64,000 nt of DNA from Strigamia acuminata (Eukaryota; Arthropoda; Chilopoda; Geophilomorpha; Linotaeniidae): assembly GCA_949358305.1 (NCBI GenBank), contig OX442314.1, positions 47,314,581 through 47,378,580 of the forward strand, written 5' to 3'. The translations under genes and the position numbers were made by a program. The notes under the pieces were generated by a model. The model was given only the letters and a program-made list of their open reading frames with translations. It had not been told where the DNA came from and searched no databases. Below are positions 11,446 through 22,414 of this stretch, in pieces (position 1 is the stretch's first letter; each line of letters begins with the position of its first letter).

Positions 11446-12298
11446 AATGGCGATTGCCTTAAACAAATTGAAAGAAATGAACCACTGTTTGTTGAGTTTG
11501 ACATTGACTTTGTTACACCGACGGCCTTTTGTCTGGACTGTGGCAAGCCCATAAATTTCGTACGTTTTAATTCATTCAATCGTTTGTAAGTTCTGAAGAT
11601 GTGACGAATGCAAGTGGGGAGCAAGATTTGACGACGGATGGCTACAAGTTCACCTACCATTGTTTGAATTTGACTTGCGCGCCGGATTTATATTTGCACG
11701 TGCCGAGTTCGGATTGTCTGCCAGAATTTCACAACTTGCTCAAGTGTGCGGTCCCGGACGGTGGAGGCGACCACGAACCCCGCCGTTGCACGCAAAAGAT
11801 GGAGTCTGGTAAGCACGTTGCTGGGCTCGGGCATAGTGCCGCATTTCTCGTCCGTCATGGCCGCAATTAGCATTCCCAACATTCCGGACATCGTCATGTG
11901 CATGGAAGAAGGTTGGGGTGGGTTTGACAAGTTTGGCTTTTTTTAATTTTTCGGTTCAGTTTTTGATTTGGATGTTTTTTTTGTTGTTGTTTTTAGGTGT
12001 TTCCAAGTTACATCACGATGCCACTCGTGAAGAAGATGGACATGGAAAAAGAAAACAACTCCAGTTGGAATCTCCATTTTTCATTTCGATGGTCACACAG
12101 AATAGGAGATCACCACTTCTTAACCTTTTGTTAGTTAAAAGATATGATTGGCATTCACTAGCGTGGATGGAGAAAATTTTTAAGTTATTGGATGCCAAAG
12201 CAGATGAATTGGATACCCCGAAAGCAGTAATTAAGTGTGACAAAAACCAGAATCTCATGACGTTTAACTGGCAATCCAAAACCTCCATCTGCAGATAG
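11446..12298 (+). pseudogene. Decayed zinc-ribbon-like gene, unknown family
   Basis: Three open blocks in changing frames read like one broken protein. Block 1 (11446-11586) has FCLDCGKPINF and ends at a possible GTAAGT donor. Block 2 (about 11598-11745) has YHCLNLTC and Cys/His spacing. Block 3 (about 11746-11912) contains NPAVARKRWSLVSTLLGSG and IPNIPDIV. After a T-rich stretch ending TTTTTAG (about 11998), a further open block starts FPSYITMPLVKKMD. A Cys-rich ribbon followed by an N-x-R...LLGSG...IP pattern recalls the N-terminal part of some insect transposon proteins with a Mutator-like domain, but this is only a resemblance. A stop directly after the CAG at 11437 and the frame changes indicate decay. 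Confidence 0.3.
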
Positions 12299-12357
12299 TT
12301 GCAACTGTAACTGAATACACAATAAGTATTTTTGTGTTTTTGTATTTTTATTTTTTC

Positions 12358-12537
12358 TAATTACATTTTTATGTTTGATATTTTTTCTAATTACATTTTT
12401 ATGTTTGATATTTTTTCTAATTACATTTTTATGTTTGATATTTTTTCTAATTACGTTTTTATGTTTGATATTTTTTCTAATTACATTTTTATGTTTGATA
12501 TTTTTTCTAATTATATTTTTGCGTTTGATATTTTTTC
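12358..12537. repeat. 30-bp minisatellite, six copies
   Basis: The unit TAATTACATTTTTATGTTTG + ATATTTTTTC is repeated six times with a few point changes (copies 4 and 6 diverge). On the minus strand it reads as a ten-residue repeat (IRKNIKHKNV), which is a by-product of the 30-bp period. Single stray units occur near 12690 and 13110. Confidence 0.95.
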
Positions 12538-12542
12538 GATCC

Positions 12543-12676
12543 ATTGCCAATTTGGAAGCTCGCCAATTTAAAATCTAATTACAATAATTCAGCATTTTAA
12601 ATTCGGCGCCAAATATGCCCATCGCCAATTTGGGAGCAATTTAAGCAATCGCCAATCTGGCCATCGCCAATTTGGT
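12543..12676. repeat. Scattered CGCCAATTTGG motifs
   Basis: The 11-mer CGCCAATTTGG or close variants occur five times at irregular spacing, next to the 30-bp minisatellite. Nothing coding. Confidence 0.6.
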
Positions 12677-13153
12677 CCGTGTCGATATTTTCTCATTACA
12701 TTTTTATGTTTGATATTTTTACTTTCTTACGGCTAGAAGATAAATGTTTCTCAGGTTTTATTAATCTCAGTCTCAATCAGCCACTAGACCAAATTGAGAT
12801 ACTACGTACTCCGCTTAGAGAAATTACAAATAAGCCAAGGGGAATTAAGAGTTATATGGATTCGGTAAACTGTTATTATTCCGATAAGACGGACGTACTC
12901 TCTTCCCAAACGAACGTTCAAACATCTTCATTCTGGAGCTGCAGAACGAGCTTCTAATAATATGAAAATATCCTAATTGACAGGTTGGCAAACGGACAAA
13001 GCAAAACTACAAATAGGAATTGAAAAACTCAGAAAACAATTGAGAAGATTGTAAAAGTTCCATCAAATTTGTAATTGATGTAAATTTTTTTTAATAATTT
13101 ATTTGTATTTATTTTTTCCAATTATATTTTTATATTTGATAGTTTTACTTTCT
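12677..13153. other. Spacer with stray minisatellite units
   Basis: The stretch holds single diverged units of the 30-bp repeat (12690, 13110). A 92-codon open frame (12679-12957) has no recognisable motif and is not called. Confidence 0.35.
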
Positions 13154-13280
13154 TACATTTTAATTTCTTAATATTTTTTGTAATTACATTTTAATTTCTT
13201 GATATTTTTCTGTAATTACATTTTAATTTTTTGATATTTTTCTATAATTACATTTTAATTTTTTGATATTTTTGTACAAT
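13154..13280. repeat. 31-32-bp minisatellite, four copies
   Basis: The unit TACATTTTAATTTCTTGATA + TTTTTCTGTAAT is repeated four times. It shares the TAATTACATTTT core with the 30-bp array at 12358 and is probably an offshoot of it. Confidence 0.85.
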
Positions 13281-13539
13281 TGATAATTTCTAAAAATAAA
13301 TTTTGCATTGCATTGAAATGTATTTTCTTTGATGCCTCTGCAACTCTGCCTTTTGTAATGTGTTGCCATTGGAAGTGAAGCAACACGTTCCAATGTCGAC
13401 ACGTGTGGCGTGCGTGACTGTTTCGTCCATACACCAACCCAAGTTTTCTTAGTAGATAAGCTAACGTTGCATTATCCATTGTATCCTTTAATGATTCTCG
13501 TATCCATCATGTAACTCGTAGAAAATAGAAGTAGCAATC
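13281..13539. other. Non-coding spacer
   Basis: A 74-codon minus-strand open frame covers most of it, but it shows no motif and no codon pattern that would support a gene. Confidence 0.3.
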
Positions 13540-14117
13540 ATGGAGAGAGAAAACGAAGACCTAAATGATGGATTTCTGTATAGACGTGATTCAGCCCGAA
13601 ACACCACTGCTTATTTATTGTGTAATGACCGTTCTTGTAACGGGCAACCAAGACAGCTTAACTTACCAAACCCCATAGCCTTCACCATCAGAATGCGCAG
13701 GTGGCCGTAACAAATCAAAGCATTCCATTAGTTGTGAAAACGCAGGCCGAAGAGGAGCCATCTGTTAGCTTGAGTACGATATTTCATTCAACAGCACAAG
13801 AAATTCCTGAGACAAATACTCCATTTAGGTCCGCTGAGTTAAGGATGGCCAAAAGGCTTCCCTGCATTACCAGGCAGTTTGCCAGAATTAGTGCAGTTAC
13901 TGCCAACAATGGCAAAACTGTACAGGAAAAGGTTTTCTTTCGCAAGCACACGTATTTGCCAACTGTAACCCAGAATGCCACACTGTTCCAGATGGACACA
14001 ACATTTAGCGTTTCTCCTAATTTTTTTTACTATTTTCGTCGTAAAGAGTGGGTTGTCCTGTTTCCTTACGCCAAAAGCCTGAAAATTATGCAGTCCGGAG
14101 TAATAATTACTGACTAA
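13540..14117 (+). pseudogene. FLYWCH zinc finger / MULE-transposase-like fragment, frameshifted
   Basis: An ATG at 13540 opens a 56-codon frame that begins MERENEDLNDGFLYRRD and continues to YLLCNDRSCNGQ. This is close to the first half of a FLYWCH finger (GFLY, Y-x2-C, C). The histidine end (HSLHH) lies in another frame near 13675-13690, which then stays open to 14117. That second part contains LFQMDTTFSVSPNFFYYF, resembling the DGTF motif that opens MULE transposase domains. FLYWCH fingers joined to MULE transposases are known in animal Phantom-type elements. The gene is broken by a one-base shift and lacks the rest of the transposase. It abuts the 1.5-kb repeat starting at 14137. Confidence 0.45.
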
Positions 14118-14136
14118 AACACCAGAGCTTTGACGT

Positions 14137-15665
14137 TAGGATAACGTATGAGATTATGCATGCCACCAAATTCCATACATTGCACCAATCAAATAATTAC
14201 GCTATAATTCAAATATAAGCCTGTATTTCATAATAATTCCAAAAAAATAAATAGGCATCACTCAACTGGTATGAAAATTGTACACATGATTGACAGGAGA
14301 GATGATGGATATTTTAAGTAACTTGAACAAGGACTGAATTGACAATTGATAATGTAAATGCCACATTCATATACGAATGAGGTTTTACAGAACAATGGAA
14401 AATGTAAATGCAATCGTACAAAAAATATCAAATAATATAATTCAAGCAATGTAAAAAATAAACAATTATACACACAAATGAGGAATCGACCAGAGTTCTC
14501 TTTTGGTTCCAAAGCTGACCATGAGAAGGCACAGAGTTGGAATTTACATCCCCAATAAACCACATCGAAAAAAATCGAAGAAATCGAAGAAAAAGAATTT
14601 CGAATGTAAGCTGAAAAAAAATTTCATAAAATTTAATTATGATTATTATCAGGTGTAAAACGAGTAATTCTAAAAATTTACCCGGCAAATACACGAAATT
14701 AGTGAGACGACAGGAAGCAAGAACACAAGAAAATGTGTTAAAAATAAATTAAATATTTCATAATACCGCGCATCAAAGATCTCAGTTTTAAGCATAAAAA
14801 TGAAACCATTCAAATGAGGAATTCAATCCAGACTTAATCAAACAAAGATCATTGACAGCAGGATTAAAATGTAAAATATTTGCCAGAAAATGTAAATGCC
14901 ACATTCATATGGGAATGCAGTCCTACAATACAAATTCAATGTAAATGCCACACATTGCGGTCTTACAATACAAACTCATGAATGCAATCATCAAAAAATA
15001 TATCAAATAATATAAATACAAGAAATGTGAAAAATGAAAAACAAAACCAAATCAGGGAAGCGACCAGAGCTCTCATTTGGTTCCACTGAATCAACTAATG
15101 TCATCAGTTTCTCCAGGGGTGACCACGAGGAGGTACAGAGTTGGATTTTACACCCCCAATAAACAATTTGCGCGATGATCAGAGATTAAAAACGTACGAA
15201 TCCAAATTAACTCCTCGAATTCGCCTAGTGAAACAAAAAGGGCGGCCATTGAAGTTCAAACTTGAATCGAATTCACGAGCGAGATGATAACGGAAAATGC
15301 TAAAACAGAAAAACAATTTTCTTTTGAATCAATACCAAAATATTGCTTATAATCAAACCGAACAACATATTACCTAATAAAACATACCAGTGACCAATTC
15401 TAAATCAAATTCCAACGAATTTTCTCGGCCCAAATCGACGTGAAACATCACTGCTTAACGGCGAGGATGTGACTACGGGGTTTCCCGAGAAAAAACACGG
15501 TCAACCGCTTCACATAGAAACAATCCTTAATAACACCGTAGCAACAGAGAGGACAATTCCTCCAGCTATAAAAAGTCACAACAACTTAACATTTCGTGGG
15601 ATTGGCTATACAATATAACACGAATTAAATAAGAACTTTCAAATCATCACACATAAATATTGCAG
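14137..15665. repeat. 1.5-kb dispersed repeat, copy 1
   Basis: It matches 27411-28976 along its whole length (opening TAGGATAACGTATGAGATTA, closing ATAAATATTGCAG). Each copy contains an internal duplication about 530 bp apart: blocks with ATGTAAATGCCACATTCATA, CAAATAATATAA and AGAGTTGGA...CATCCCCAATAAAC (about 14350-14560 and 14890-15170). Near the end a TATA-like CTATAAAAAG (about 15567) precedes ACAACAACTT, so this end could hold a promoter. A FLYWCH/MULE-like fragment lies just upstream. It may be the terminal region of a DNA transposon. No protein is encoded. Confidence 0.85.
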
Positions 15666-15837
15666 ATTTTCACGCTTAATTCATACTATTACAGTTTATG
15701 ACACAAATTGGATTGAACAAGGAAAGGCGAATCGCTCACTTTGAGTTTTGACTCGGAAAAAAAGACAAAATTTGCGAAAAATAAGGCAGAAATATAAGCA
15801 GATGTAGCGAGGATTAAACCACCCATAAATGGGTGTG

Positions 15838-15869
<32 letters not shown>

Positions 15870-16700
15870 GCGAGTTAGTTGTTGCCAGTAGCAACTGTTG
15901 CTATGGCTTTGTTAAAATTATCATTTTTTTCAAGAACAAAAATCCAATAACATTATTTGCATATTCGAATTTCAAACCCCAGAATTTTAAAGTCATCTAA
16001 CTAATAATGCAGATTTTCAAGTTTAATTTACACTATTACAGTTCATGTCACAATTTTTTTAAAATCCAGTTTAATTTACCAAAGTAATGAAAATGAGACA
16101 ATAAAATGAATAGTGTTTCACCTGCAAATCTACTTTTAACATGTTTTAATTTCTTCGTAGGCCGTATATGAATTAATCAGTGTGAGTTTGAAAAAATAAC
16201 TTTTTGCTTGTTAAAAAAAATGTACAATTTTTATTCAAATTAAAAGTAACTCTCAATCTCCAAATCAAAGTTGTTATTTTTCACAAACCTAAAAATTGGT
16301 TCGAAAGCCGTAAGGCTAATGTGACAACAAAATTCGAAGATGAGCTTATTCAAAGGACATCTCATTTCTAATAACTCCAAGATCGAGTTCAAACTTACCA
16401 AATTACACGAATTTTAATGTAAAAATTGTAGATGACGAGAGAATATATTCAATTTGGATACAAATTTAGTACCGGGAAACATGGATGGGTTGGGCCACAG
16501 AGTCAGGTTACGATGGGCCAGAAACGTGCCACGGTAGGCCCGCCACGGGCCACCGGAAAACTCCCGGTATCCCGCTGGGCCAGTCTAGCACTGATTACAG
16601 TTTGCAACATAAAGCGTTTCTAAATTCGAGCACTGCACCAAAAACATTCCTTCCTCAGAAGTGTCGTTGACAACAAAATCAACAAATTGCAGTTCTCATA
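15666..16700. other. AT-rich spacer with a (TC)n microsatellite
   Basis: A TC-dinucleotide run lies at about 15838-15869. The motif GCAGATTTTCA-GTTTAATT-ACACTATTACAGTT occurs twice (about 15661 and 16010), a local duplication. A GC-richer patch at 16490-16590 (GGGCCAC, GGCCCGCCACGGGCC) has no recognisable gene. Confidence 0.45.
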
Positions 16701-16702
16701 TA

Positions 16703-17547
16703 CATTTTGAACCTCTATATAACAAACTCGCTTATTGCGAATTCCTCTGTAAACAAATTTTGAAAAATAAATGGGTGGTTTCCTATACCATGGCATGTTA
16801 AAAAATTCGCTTATAACGAATTTTGTTATTACGAATTCCCTTGCTATAAGGAACATTTTTTATACCGGAAGTGGGTTTTTCCCTCGTTATAAGACCCATT
16901 TCCTGTAGAAGCAAGAAGACTACTTCAAATAAGTGTAAGCATTTCTCAAATCTTATCCTATTATGTGAAAGTGAGTGAAAATTTGGAATGCAGATTATCA
17001 CTTACTGATGACAAAATTTGTGACCAAGCTCTTCAAACTAAAGAAGAAGACGAGGAAGAGAAAATGGAGAAAGAGGAAGATGATCATCAAGTTGATCTTA
17101 AAGATAGTCCACCTTCACTGACTCTTTCTCAAGTTATGCAACATGTAAAAGCTCTAAAACATCATCTCAATACTTTGGACAATACTCCAGATGACATCAA
17201 TTTAACCCATGATAAATTTAGAATATTTTATCATTAATAATGCAACCAAAGGAAAAAAAGCCAAAAAAAAATACTGGTTTTTTAATTGTAGTTTAGTGAT
17301 TTTTATCTGATATTATTATTGTGATACTTTTATAGTGATATTATTACTTAATTTTGTTTGTAAAAATAAAAATTAACCATATAAAAGTCATATTATATTG
17401 TACTGCATTTATTTATTTATTATATAGTGAACGAATTCCTTATACTCGATATAAGGAATTAGTTTGCTATATCGGATATAAAGAACTCTCGATATAAAAA
17501 ACAAATCTGCCTGGCCCTTGGAGTTCGTTATATAGAGGTTCAATCTG
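16703..17547. mobile_element. Deleted pogo/Tigger-type DNA transposon
   Basis: The ends are inverted repeats: left TGAACCTCTATATAAC (from about 16708) and right GTTATATAGAGGTTCA (ending about 17543). Both are flanked by TA (16701-16702, 17548-17549), the target used by Tc1/mariner-pogo elements. Subterminal CGAATTCC and ATATAAGGAA motifs recur inside both arms. At 845 bp it is far shorter than an autonomous copy; only the C-terminal part of the transposase remains. Confidence 0.75.
16965..17237 (+). pseudogene. C-terminal remnant of pogo/Tigger transposase
   Basis: The frame reads LSLTDDKICDQAL, then an acidic EEDEEEKMEKEEDD run, then SLTLSQVMQHVKALKHHL. A TD-x-I motif, acidic linker and final helix is the usual C-terminus of pogo/Tigger transposases. 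The CENP-B-like DNA-binding and DDE domains are gone. It sits inside the inverted-repeat element 16703-17547. Confidence 0.55.
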
Positions 17548-17549
17548 TA

Positions 17550-18909
17550 TCAGTATTCGTGAAAGCAACATCGCTATATTATGGGTTTCTATGATGTTAT
17601 CAATGAATGAGCGCCACTGTGCTTATACTTTTACAGACTGATAATCATCAGTGTGCAAAAGTAAAGTTGTGACCAGCTGCCCCCGCAGGCTGATCACTCA
17701 TCTGCAACGCAGGGCATCACGTGCAGCTCTCGCGCCACTTTCATCTCTCGTGCGCAACCTGTTGCAGTTCCCGCACCAGGGGGAGCTGCGGGCCGTTGAT
17801 TCCACCAATCGGGACCCGGAAGTGCCCCTTCCAAAAGTGATAGGCCCCGCAGAGGCCAAGCAGTTATCTCCTAGTCAGCAAGGCAAACAGTCGCTTCTGT
17901 GATCGCTCCTCGAAACTGACTATGTTTGCGACCCAATCGATCGGCGTGGTGACTGTCGCCCACTGGGACCTGAGCGTCTAAGTACGCCGTGTTCGTCGTG
18001 AGTTCCAATTAACGTTACGGCGACGCGGCCGAACATGTTATTCCTATCACAATAAAGCTATTTAATAACTAAACCTGTGTCTCTGGCTGTATTTCAGTGG
18101 AATCTTATCATGTGTGTTGCATAATGTTACGCGGTAGAGCCGTACCGTGTGTCGGCTGGCTCTACTCGCTCATTTGATCACATTTAATGCAATGAAACAT
18201 CACGATTGCTACAATGAAACGTAGAATTAAGGGTTTTCAAAACAACGAAAGTGAAGCGTTCCAAGACCATAAAGATGAGCGCGAAGCCTTAAAGAGAGAA
18301 ATAACTCGCTTAGAAGCATCATCTCGATATCAGAGGGATGAAATTGATGGTTTATTACCCTATAATTACCATTTGAAATAGAAAAACGAATGAAAGACGT
18401 TTGACAACAGAATGTTAACTTCATGCTTGGAGGACAACCTAATAGATATTGGTAAATTGCTAAGTTTTCTTTATAGTTATTTTTAGTAATTTTAAATTGT
18501 TTCTTTAGACATTTTGGAAAAACGATGTGCATCTGTCACCAAGAATCTAAATGTCAATACTAATAAGATGCACAGACCGCTTGATTGATCAAGTAGGGGG
18601 ATCACTAGATTACTTGGCAAGCAAAGCAAGCCAATTTGATCAGTTCTCTTTTAGCCCTTCGCCTGATTCCAGTCAGCTGGTGAACAGTATGACTGTGGTT
18701 AGGCTCTTACATTAATAAGACACGTCGTCCTATTTAATTACTTTAGTTTAATTGTAAGTTTAGATTTTACTTTAGGTTTATATAATTTAGATGAATCAAT
18801 GTAATATGATTGCATTTAGTGAGTTATATAACCAGACATTTGACTTTGTCAAATATCTAACCTCTTTTAAAAATAAAGATTATATTTATCATACAAAACA
18901 CTGAGTCAA
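17550..18909. other. Spacer with possible old LTR material
   Basis: A GC-richer block at 17640-18060 ends with AATAAAGCTATT, and another block at about 18590-18910 ends with AATAAAGATTATA and then runs into the Gypsy relic. Both look like LTR ends but have no partner in the window. A 55-codon frame at 18214-18381 (KDEREALKREITRLEASS) could form a short coiled coil; its identity is unknown. Confidence 0.3.
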
Positions 18910-19777
18910 TTCTGAGCTAGTATTTGGGACATGTTGTGGACTCAGAAGGTGTATCACCAGACCCTAGGAACTTGGAATCAGTAGCTAAGTTTCCAGTTCC
19001 TACTAACGTCAAACTTCTTCGAGGATTTCTAGGGCTGTGCACGTACTATCAGAAATTTATTCCCGGTTTTGCGGGCACATCAAAGCCCTTAGTCAATTTG
19101 ACGAAGGTTGAAAAATTCGACTGGGGGCCGTCACATGACAAGGCCTTCTTAACATTAAGGACCGCCCTTATCACAGTGCGAGTGCTTGCTTGCTCACCCC
19201 AATTTTGAAGAACCTTTCATGTTGTCGACAGATGCGAACGCATATAGACTAGGTGCAGTGCCAAAAAAAAGGTTAATAACCAGGAGCACGTTATTGCTTA
19301 TGCAAGCAAACTTCTCAGCCGAGCAGAACAGAATTGTAATGCTACAGAGAGGGAATGCCTGGTCATAATTTTTAGAATTCAGACGTTTTGACCTTATTTG
19401 TATGGCAAGAAATTTTCAATCATTACAGACCATTAGGCACTACAATGGCTAAAATCAGTCAAGAACCCAAACGGCAGACTAGTTAAGTGGAGCCTACAAG
19501 TAGTGGACTTTGATTTCAATCTGATTCACAAGAGCGGGAAGAAGCATTTGGATGCTGACGCTCTTAGTAAGATTAAAGAGGATTTAAGCAAGGAAGAAAA
19601 TGAAATTATTCCCTTACTTTTACTCAAAAAGCTCAACCTTCCTGTTGAACAGCGCAAGGACAAGAAGCTACTGGAATTGACCACCGCAATGAATCAAGTA
19701 GAGCAACTTCCCAAGAAAAGAAGACGTCCTGTTAAGCAGTTCGTACTTCAAGAAATGCATGACCGACTAAAAGGTGC

Positions 19778-20198
19778 TGTGAAAACCGAGGGTTTTACTC
19801 AAGTGTCATTTATATTACCTTTTAATTTGTATCAAGTTCTTTTTTATATTTTATAATTTTGTATTTTCTGGTGTTTGTTATTTACATTTATTTTCCTTTT
19901 AAACTCCACCTATTTACTCAAATTGATATATCCACAATAATCCCTACCGTCTCACCCTAAAACTCCACTTCTTGAACTTCCACTTGACCTTTCCTAGAAT
20001 AAACTAATTGAGGTCAGATAGTTTCTTGTCACCAATCAGTGAGCGCCACATACCTTTTTCTCCCCTTTTATTCTCTAGTCTTCAAATAAATTACCAGTGT
20101 GTTTTTCTACAACTCAAGAGAAGGTCTCCTCTACTTTTATTTCCAATCTACACTTTCAACCAAGGACTTTAAGAATAATCTTTGAGTGTGATTTCACA
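19778..20198. repeat. Solo LTR, family A copy 1
   Basis: 421 bp, starts TGTGAAAACCGAGGG and ends GATTTCACA (7-bp inverted ends TGTGAAA/TTTCACA). It is flanked by the 5-bp duplication GGTGC (19773-19777 and 20199-20203). It interrupts the Gypsy relic inside the integrase zinc region. The start resembles the BEL LTR at 3659, so a BEL/Pao source is likely. Confidence 0.9.
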
Positions 20199-20650
20199 GG
20201 TGCTCACTTGGGCCTAAATAAAACATGGAAAAGAATGCGAACAAGATTCTTTTGGCCACGGATATACTGTATAAAACCGTACAAAATTACGTTCTTTCAT
20301 GTCCACATTGCGCAACTTCGAAATCAATGACAACACCGCATATAGGGTTAATGCAGCCATGGTCTACTATATCCAAGCCTTTTGAGAGAATAGGAATTGA
20401 TACATTGGGAAGTTTTCCAACCTCTCAGAAGGCAATAAGTTTGTTTACGTGACAACGGATTATTTGTCGCGAGCTGTCATAGCTAGAGCAGCGCCAGTAA
20501 ATACAGCACTGGAAGCTGCCAAATCTTTGCGTTATGAGGTTATATTAAATGAAGGAAGTCCAAGAGAAATCCTGAGCGATCGTGGACGAATTATCAGCAT
20601 TGTTTAAGTCCCAACATAAGACCACTTCCGGGTACCATCTGAGGACCAAT

Positions 20651-21063
20651 TGTGAAAACCGAGGGTTTTACGCAAATATCATCTTTTACCTTTTAACTTG
20701 TATCAATTTCATTTTTATAATTTTCTGATTTTGTATTTTCTGGTGTTTGTTATCTACATTTATTTTCCTTTTAAACTCCACCTATTTACTCAAATTAATA
20801 ATCCCTACCTTCTCACCCTAAAACTTCACTTCTTGAACTTCCACTTGACCTTTCCTAAAATAGATTAATTGAGGTCAGGTAGTTTCTTGTTCACCAATCA
20901 GTGAGCGCCACATACCTTTTTCCCCCCTTCTTATTCTCTAGTCTGAAATAAAAATACCAGTGTGTTCTTTTTACAACTCAAGAGAAGGGTCTCCTCTATT
21001 TTTATTTCCCATCTACACTTTCAACCAAGGACTTTAAGAATAATCTATGAGTGTGATTTCACA
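20651..21063. repeat. Solo LTR, family A copy 2
   Basis: 413 bp, same family and orientation as 19778-20198, with its own 5-bp duplication CCAAT (20646-20650 and 21064-21068). It interrupts the Gypsy relic between the second integrase Asp and the Glu region. Different duplications show that this and copy 1 are two separate insertions, not the two LTRs of one element. Confidence 0.9.
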
Positions 21064-21715
21064 CCAATGGACTTACGGAACGGTTTAACGCAACCTTTGC
21101 GAAAATGTAGACCAGTTATGTCAATAAAGACCATACGGATAGGGACGAGTTCTTACCATTCTTGATTTTCTCGTATAACACAGCAGTGCACGAGACGACA
21201 GGATACATACCTCATTATCTTCTACGAGGATATGAACGTGGATGTAAACCTTAATTTACATCAAAGGGAATTCACCTTGGAAACCTCAAAGTTTATCAGA
21301 GAAGCCAGAGAAATATCAAATGAAAGATTGGCTCAGCAAGAAGAAAAAAAGCAAGAAAAGATTTGATCATGACCGAGTTATTGTGGAATTTGATCCAGGA
21401 GAGTTAGTTTATCTTAAAACACCTCATAGAAAGGTTGGACTTAGTGAAAAACTCCTAACACAATTTTCGGGCCCTTACGAAATAGTGAGACGCACCGGGC
21501 CAAATGATTATGAAATTAGGAATTCAACTGTTGAGAGATTGAAACCATATAAACCAAAAGAAGAAATTCCAGCAGAAATAATAAAGGAATTAACAGCTGA
21601 GAAAGTTATATTTTCTGATGAAAATGCCACACAAAGTGAAAAGAAAACACACCAATTTCATCTATTCCAGTCGCTAAGGAACGTTTTATTAGCGATGAAG
21701 ATCAAATTTCGTTGA

Positions 21716-22219
21716 AATCACTCTTCGAACCAGTCCAAAACGAAGAAAAACACAAAAGCGAGAAAAATCAGCTTTAAAAATCGCCAGCAGATGTCGCTGA
21801 CGCGTCGCCACCTATTGACGAAAAAGAGTTTCCGCTCGCGCTGTCTTCGTAAACAAGCACGACGTGATTATCGCTCGTTTTACTGAGTTTCTGAAGGAGG
21901 TTTGTGTTTTAGTAAATCAATTACTCTGTAGATTTCTTAATTTTTTCTATTCCATATTTTAGATCTATTTAGATAAAAATGCGCTGAAAAAACATCAGAA
22001 ATGTGTATCAATGCTCTGCATGCCTACAATCGGCTTGTACATTTATCGTTAGATGACAGCAAGAAAGAGGAGTAATCGATTTTCGCCGTACGTTTTCCTA
22101 AATTGCTAAAAGACTTCCAATAGTTATCTCTATTTTGGATTTATTTCACAGCAATAATCAAATCACTGGGATTGCTTGTTGCGCAGTTTTACTAAAAAAG
22201 TACGGAGTGTATCCCTAGG
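21716..22219. other. Spacer
   Basis: No gene recognised. A CGCCAGCAGATGTCGCTGACGC patch near 21785 is the kind of motif common around animal repeats but was not assigned. Confidence 0.3.
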
Positions 22220-22414
22220 ATGGCACACCTTTCTGCCCACCTGTACCAGTTGTTACAGAAGAAATCAAAATTAATTAGGGACCCTGCTCAACAAGCTGCT
22301 TTAAAGCATCTCAAAACCATTTTGTCCTCCCCAGAGGTTCTCAAATATTCCGACATTCGTAAACCCATATCATTGATATGTGATGCATCAACTCGTACTT
22401 GTTGCGCACTCTAG
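22220..22414 (+). pseudogene. Gypsy reverse-transcriptase/RNase H fragment
   Basis: LSAHLYQLLQKKSKLIRDPA followed by QAALKHLKTILSSPEVLKY and ICDAST is the RT-to-RNase H joint of Ty3/Gypsy pol (the usual W before DPAQ is changed). It is cut off shortly after the first RNase H Asp. It is a different family from the relic at 18910. Confidence 0.7.

Larger units (their letters stand above)
18910..21715 (+). pseudogene. Dead Ty3/Gypsy pol relic interrupted by two solo LTRs
   Basis: In order: the RT end (GHVVDSEGVSPDPRNLES, then RGFLGLCTYYQKFIPGFA, 18924-19100); RNase H (STDANAYRLGA, about 19220; DFNLIHKSGKKHLDADALS, 19505-19565); the integrase zinc region (GAHLGLNKTWKRMRTRFFW, 20205-20260; SCPHCATSK); the integrase core (VYVTTDYLSRAV, EILSDRG, about 20430-20590); the integrase Glu region (about 21075-21230); and the C-terminal tail (GELVYLKTPHRKVGLS, FSGPYEIVRRTGPNDYEI, 21400-21530). 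Several frame changes and stops lie between blocks. Solo LTRs cut it at 19778-20198 and 20651-21063. Confidence 0.85.

Noticed and set aside
12358-12537. CRISPR-like array of 30-bp repeats
   Set aside because: Units are directly adjacent with no spacers, and the context is animal genome.
12185-12550. Minus-strand protein with ten-residue repeats
   Set aside because: The repeat is the 30-bp minisatellite read in frame; no conserved part outside it supports a gene.
17651-17902. 83-codon plus-strand frame
   Set aside because: No recognisable motif, no conserved start and GC-skewed composition; not supported as a gene.
19778-21063. One LTR element with 452 bp of interior between two LTRs
   Set aside because: The interior continues the Gypsy integrase on both sides, and each LTR has its own 5-bp target duplication.
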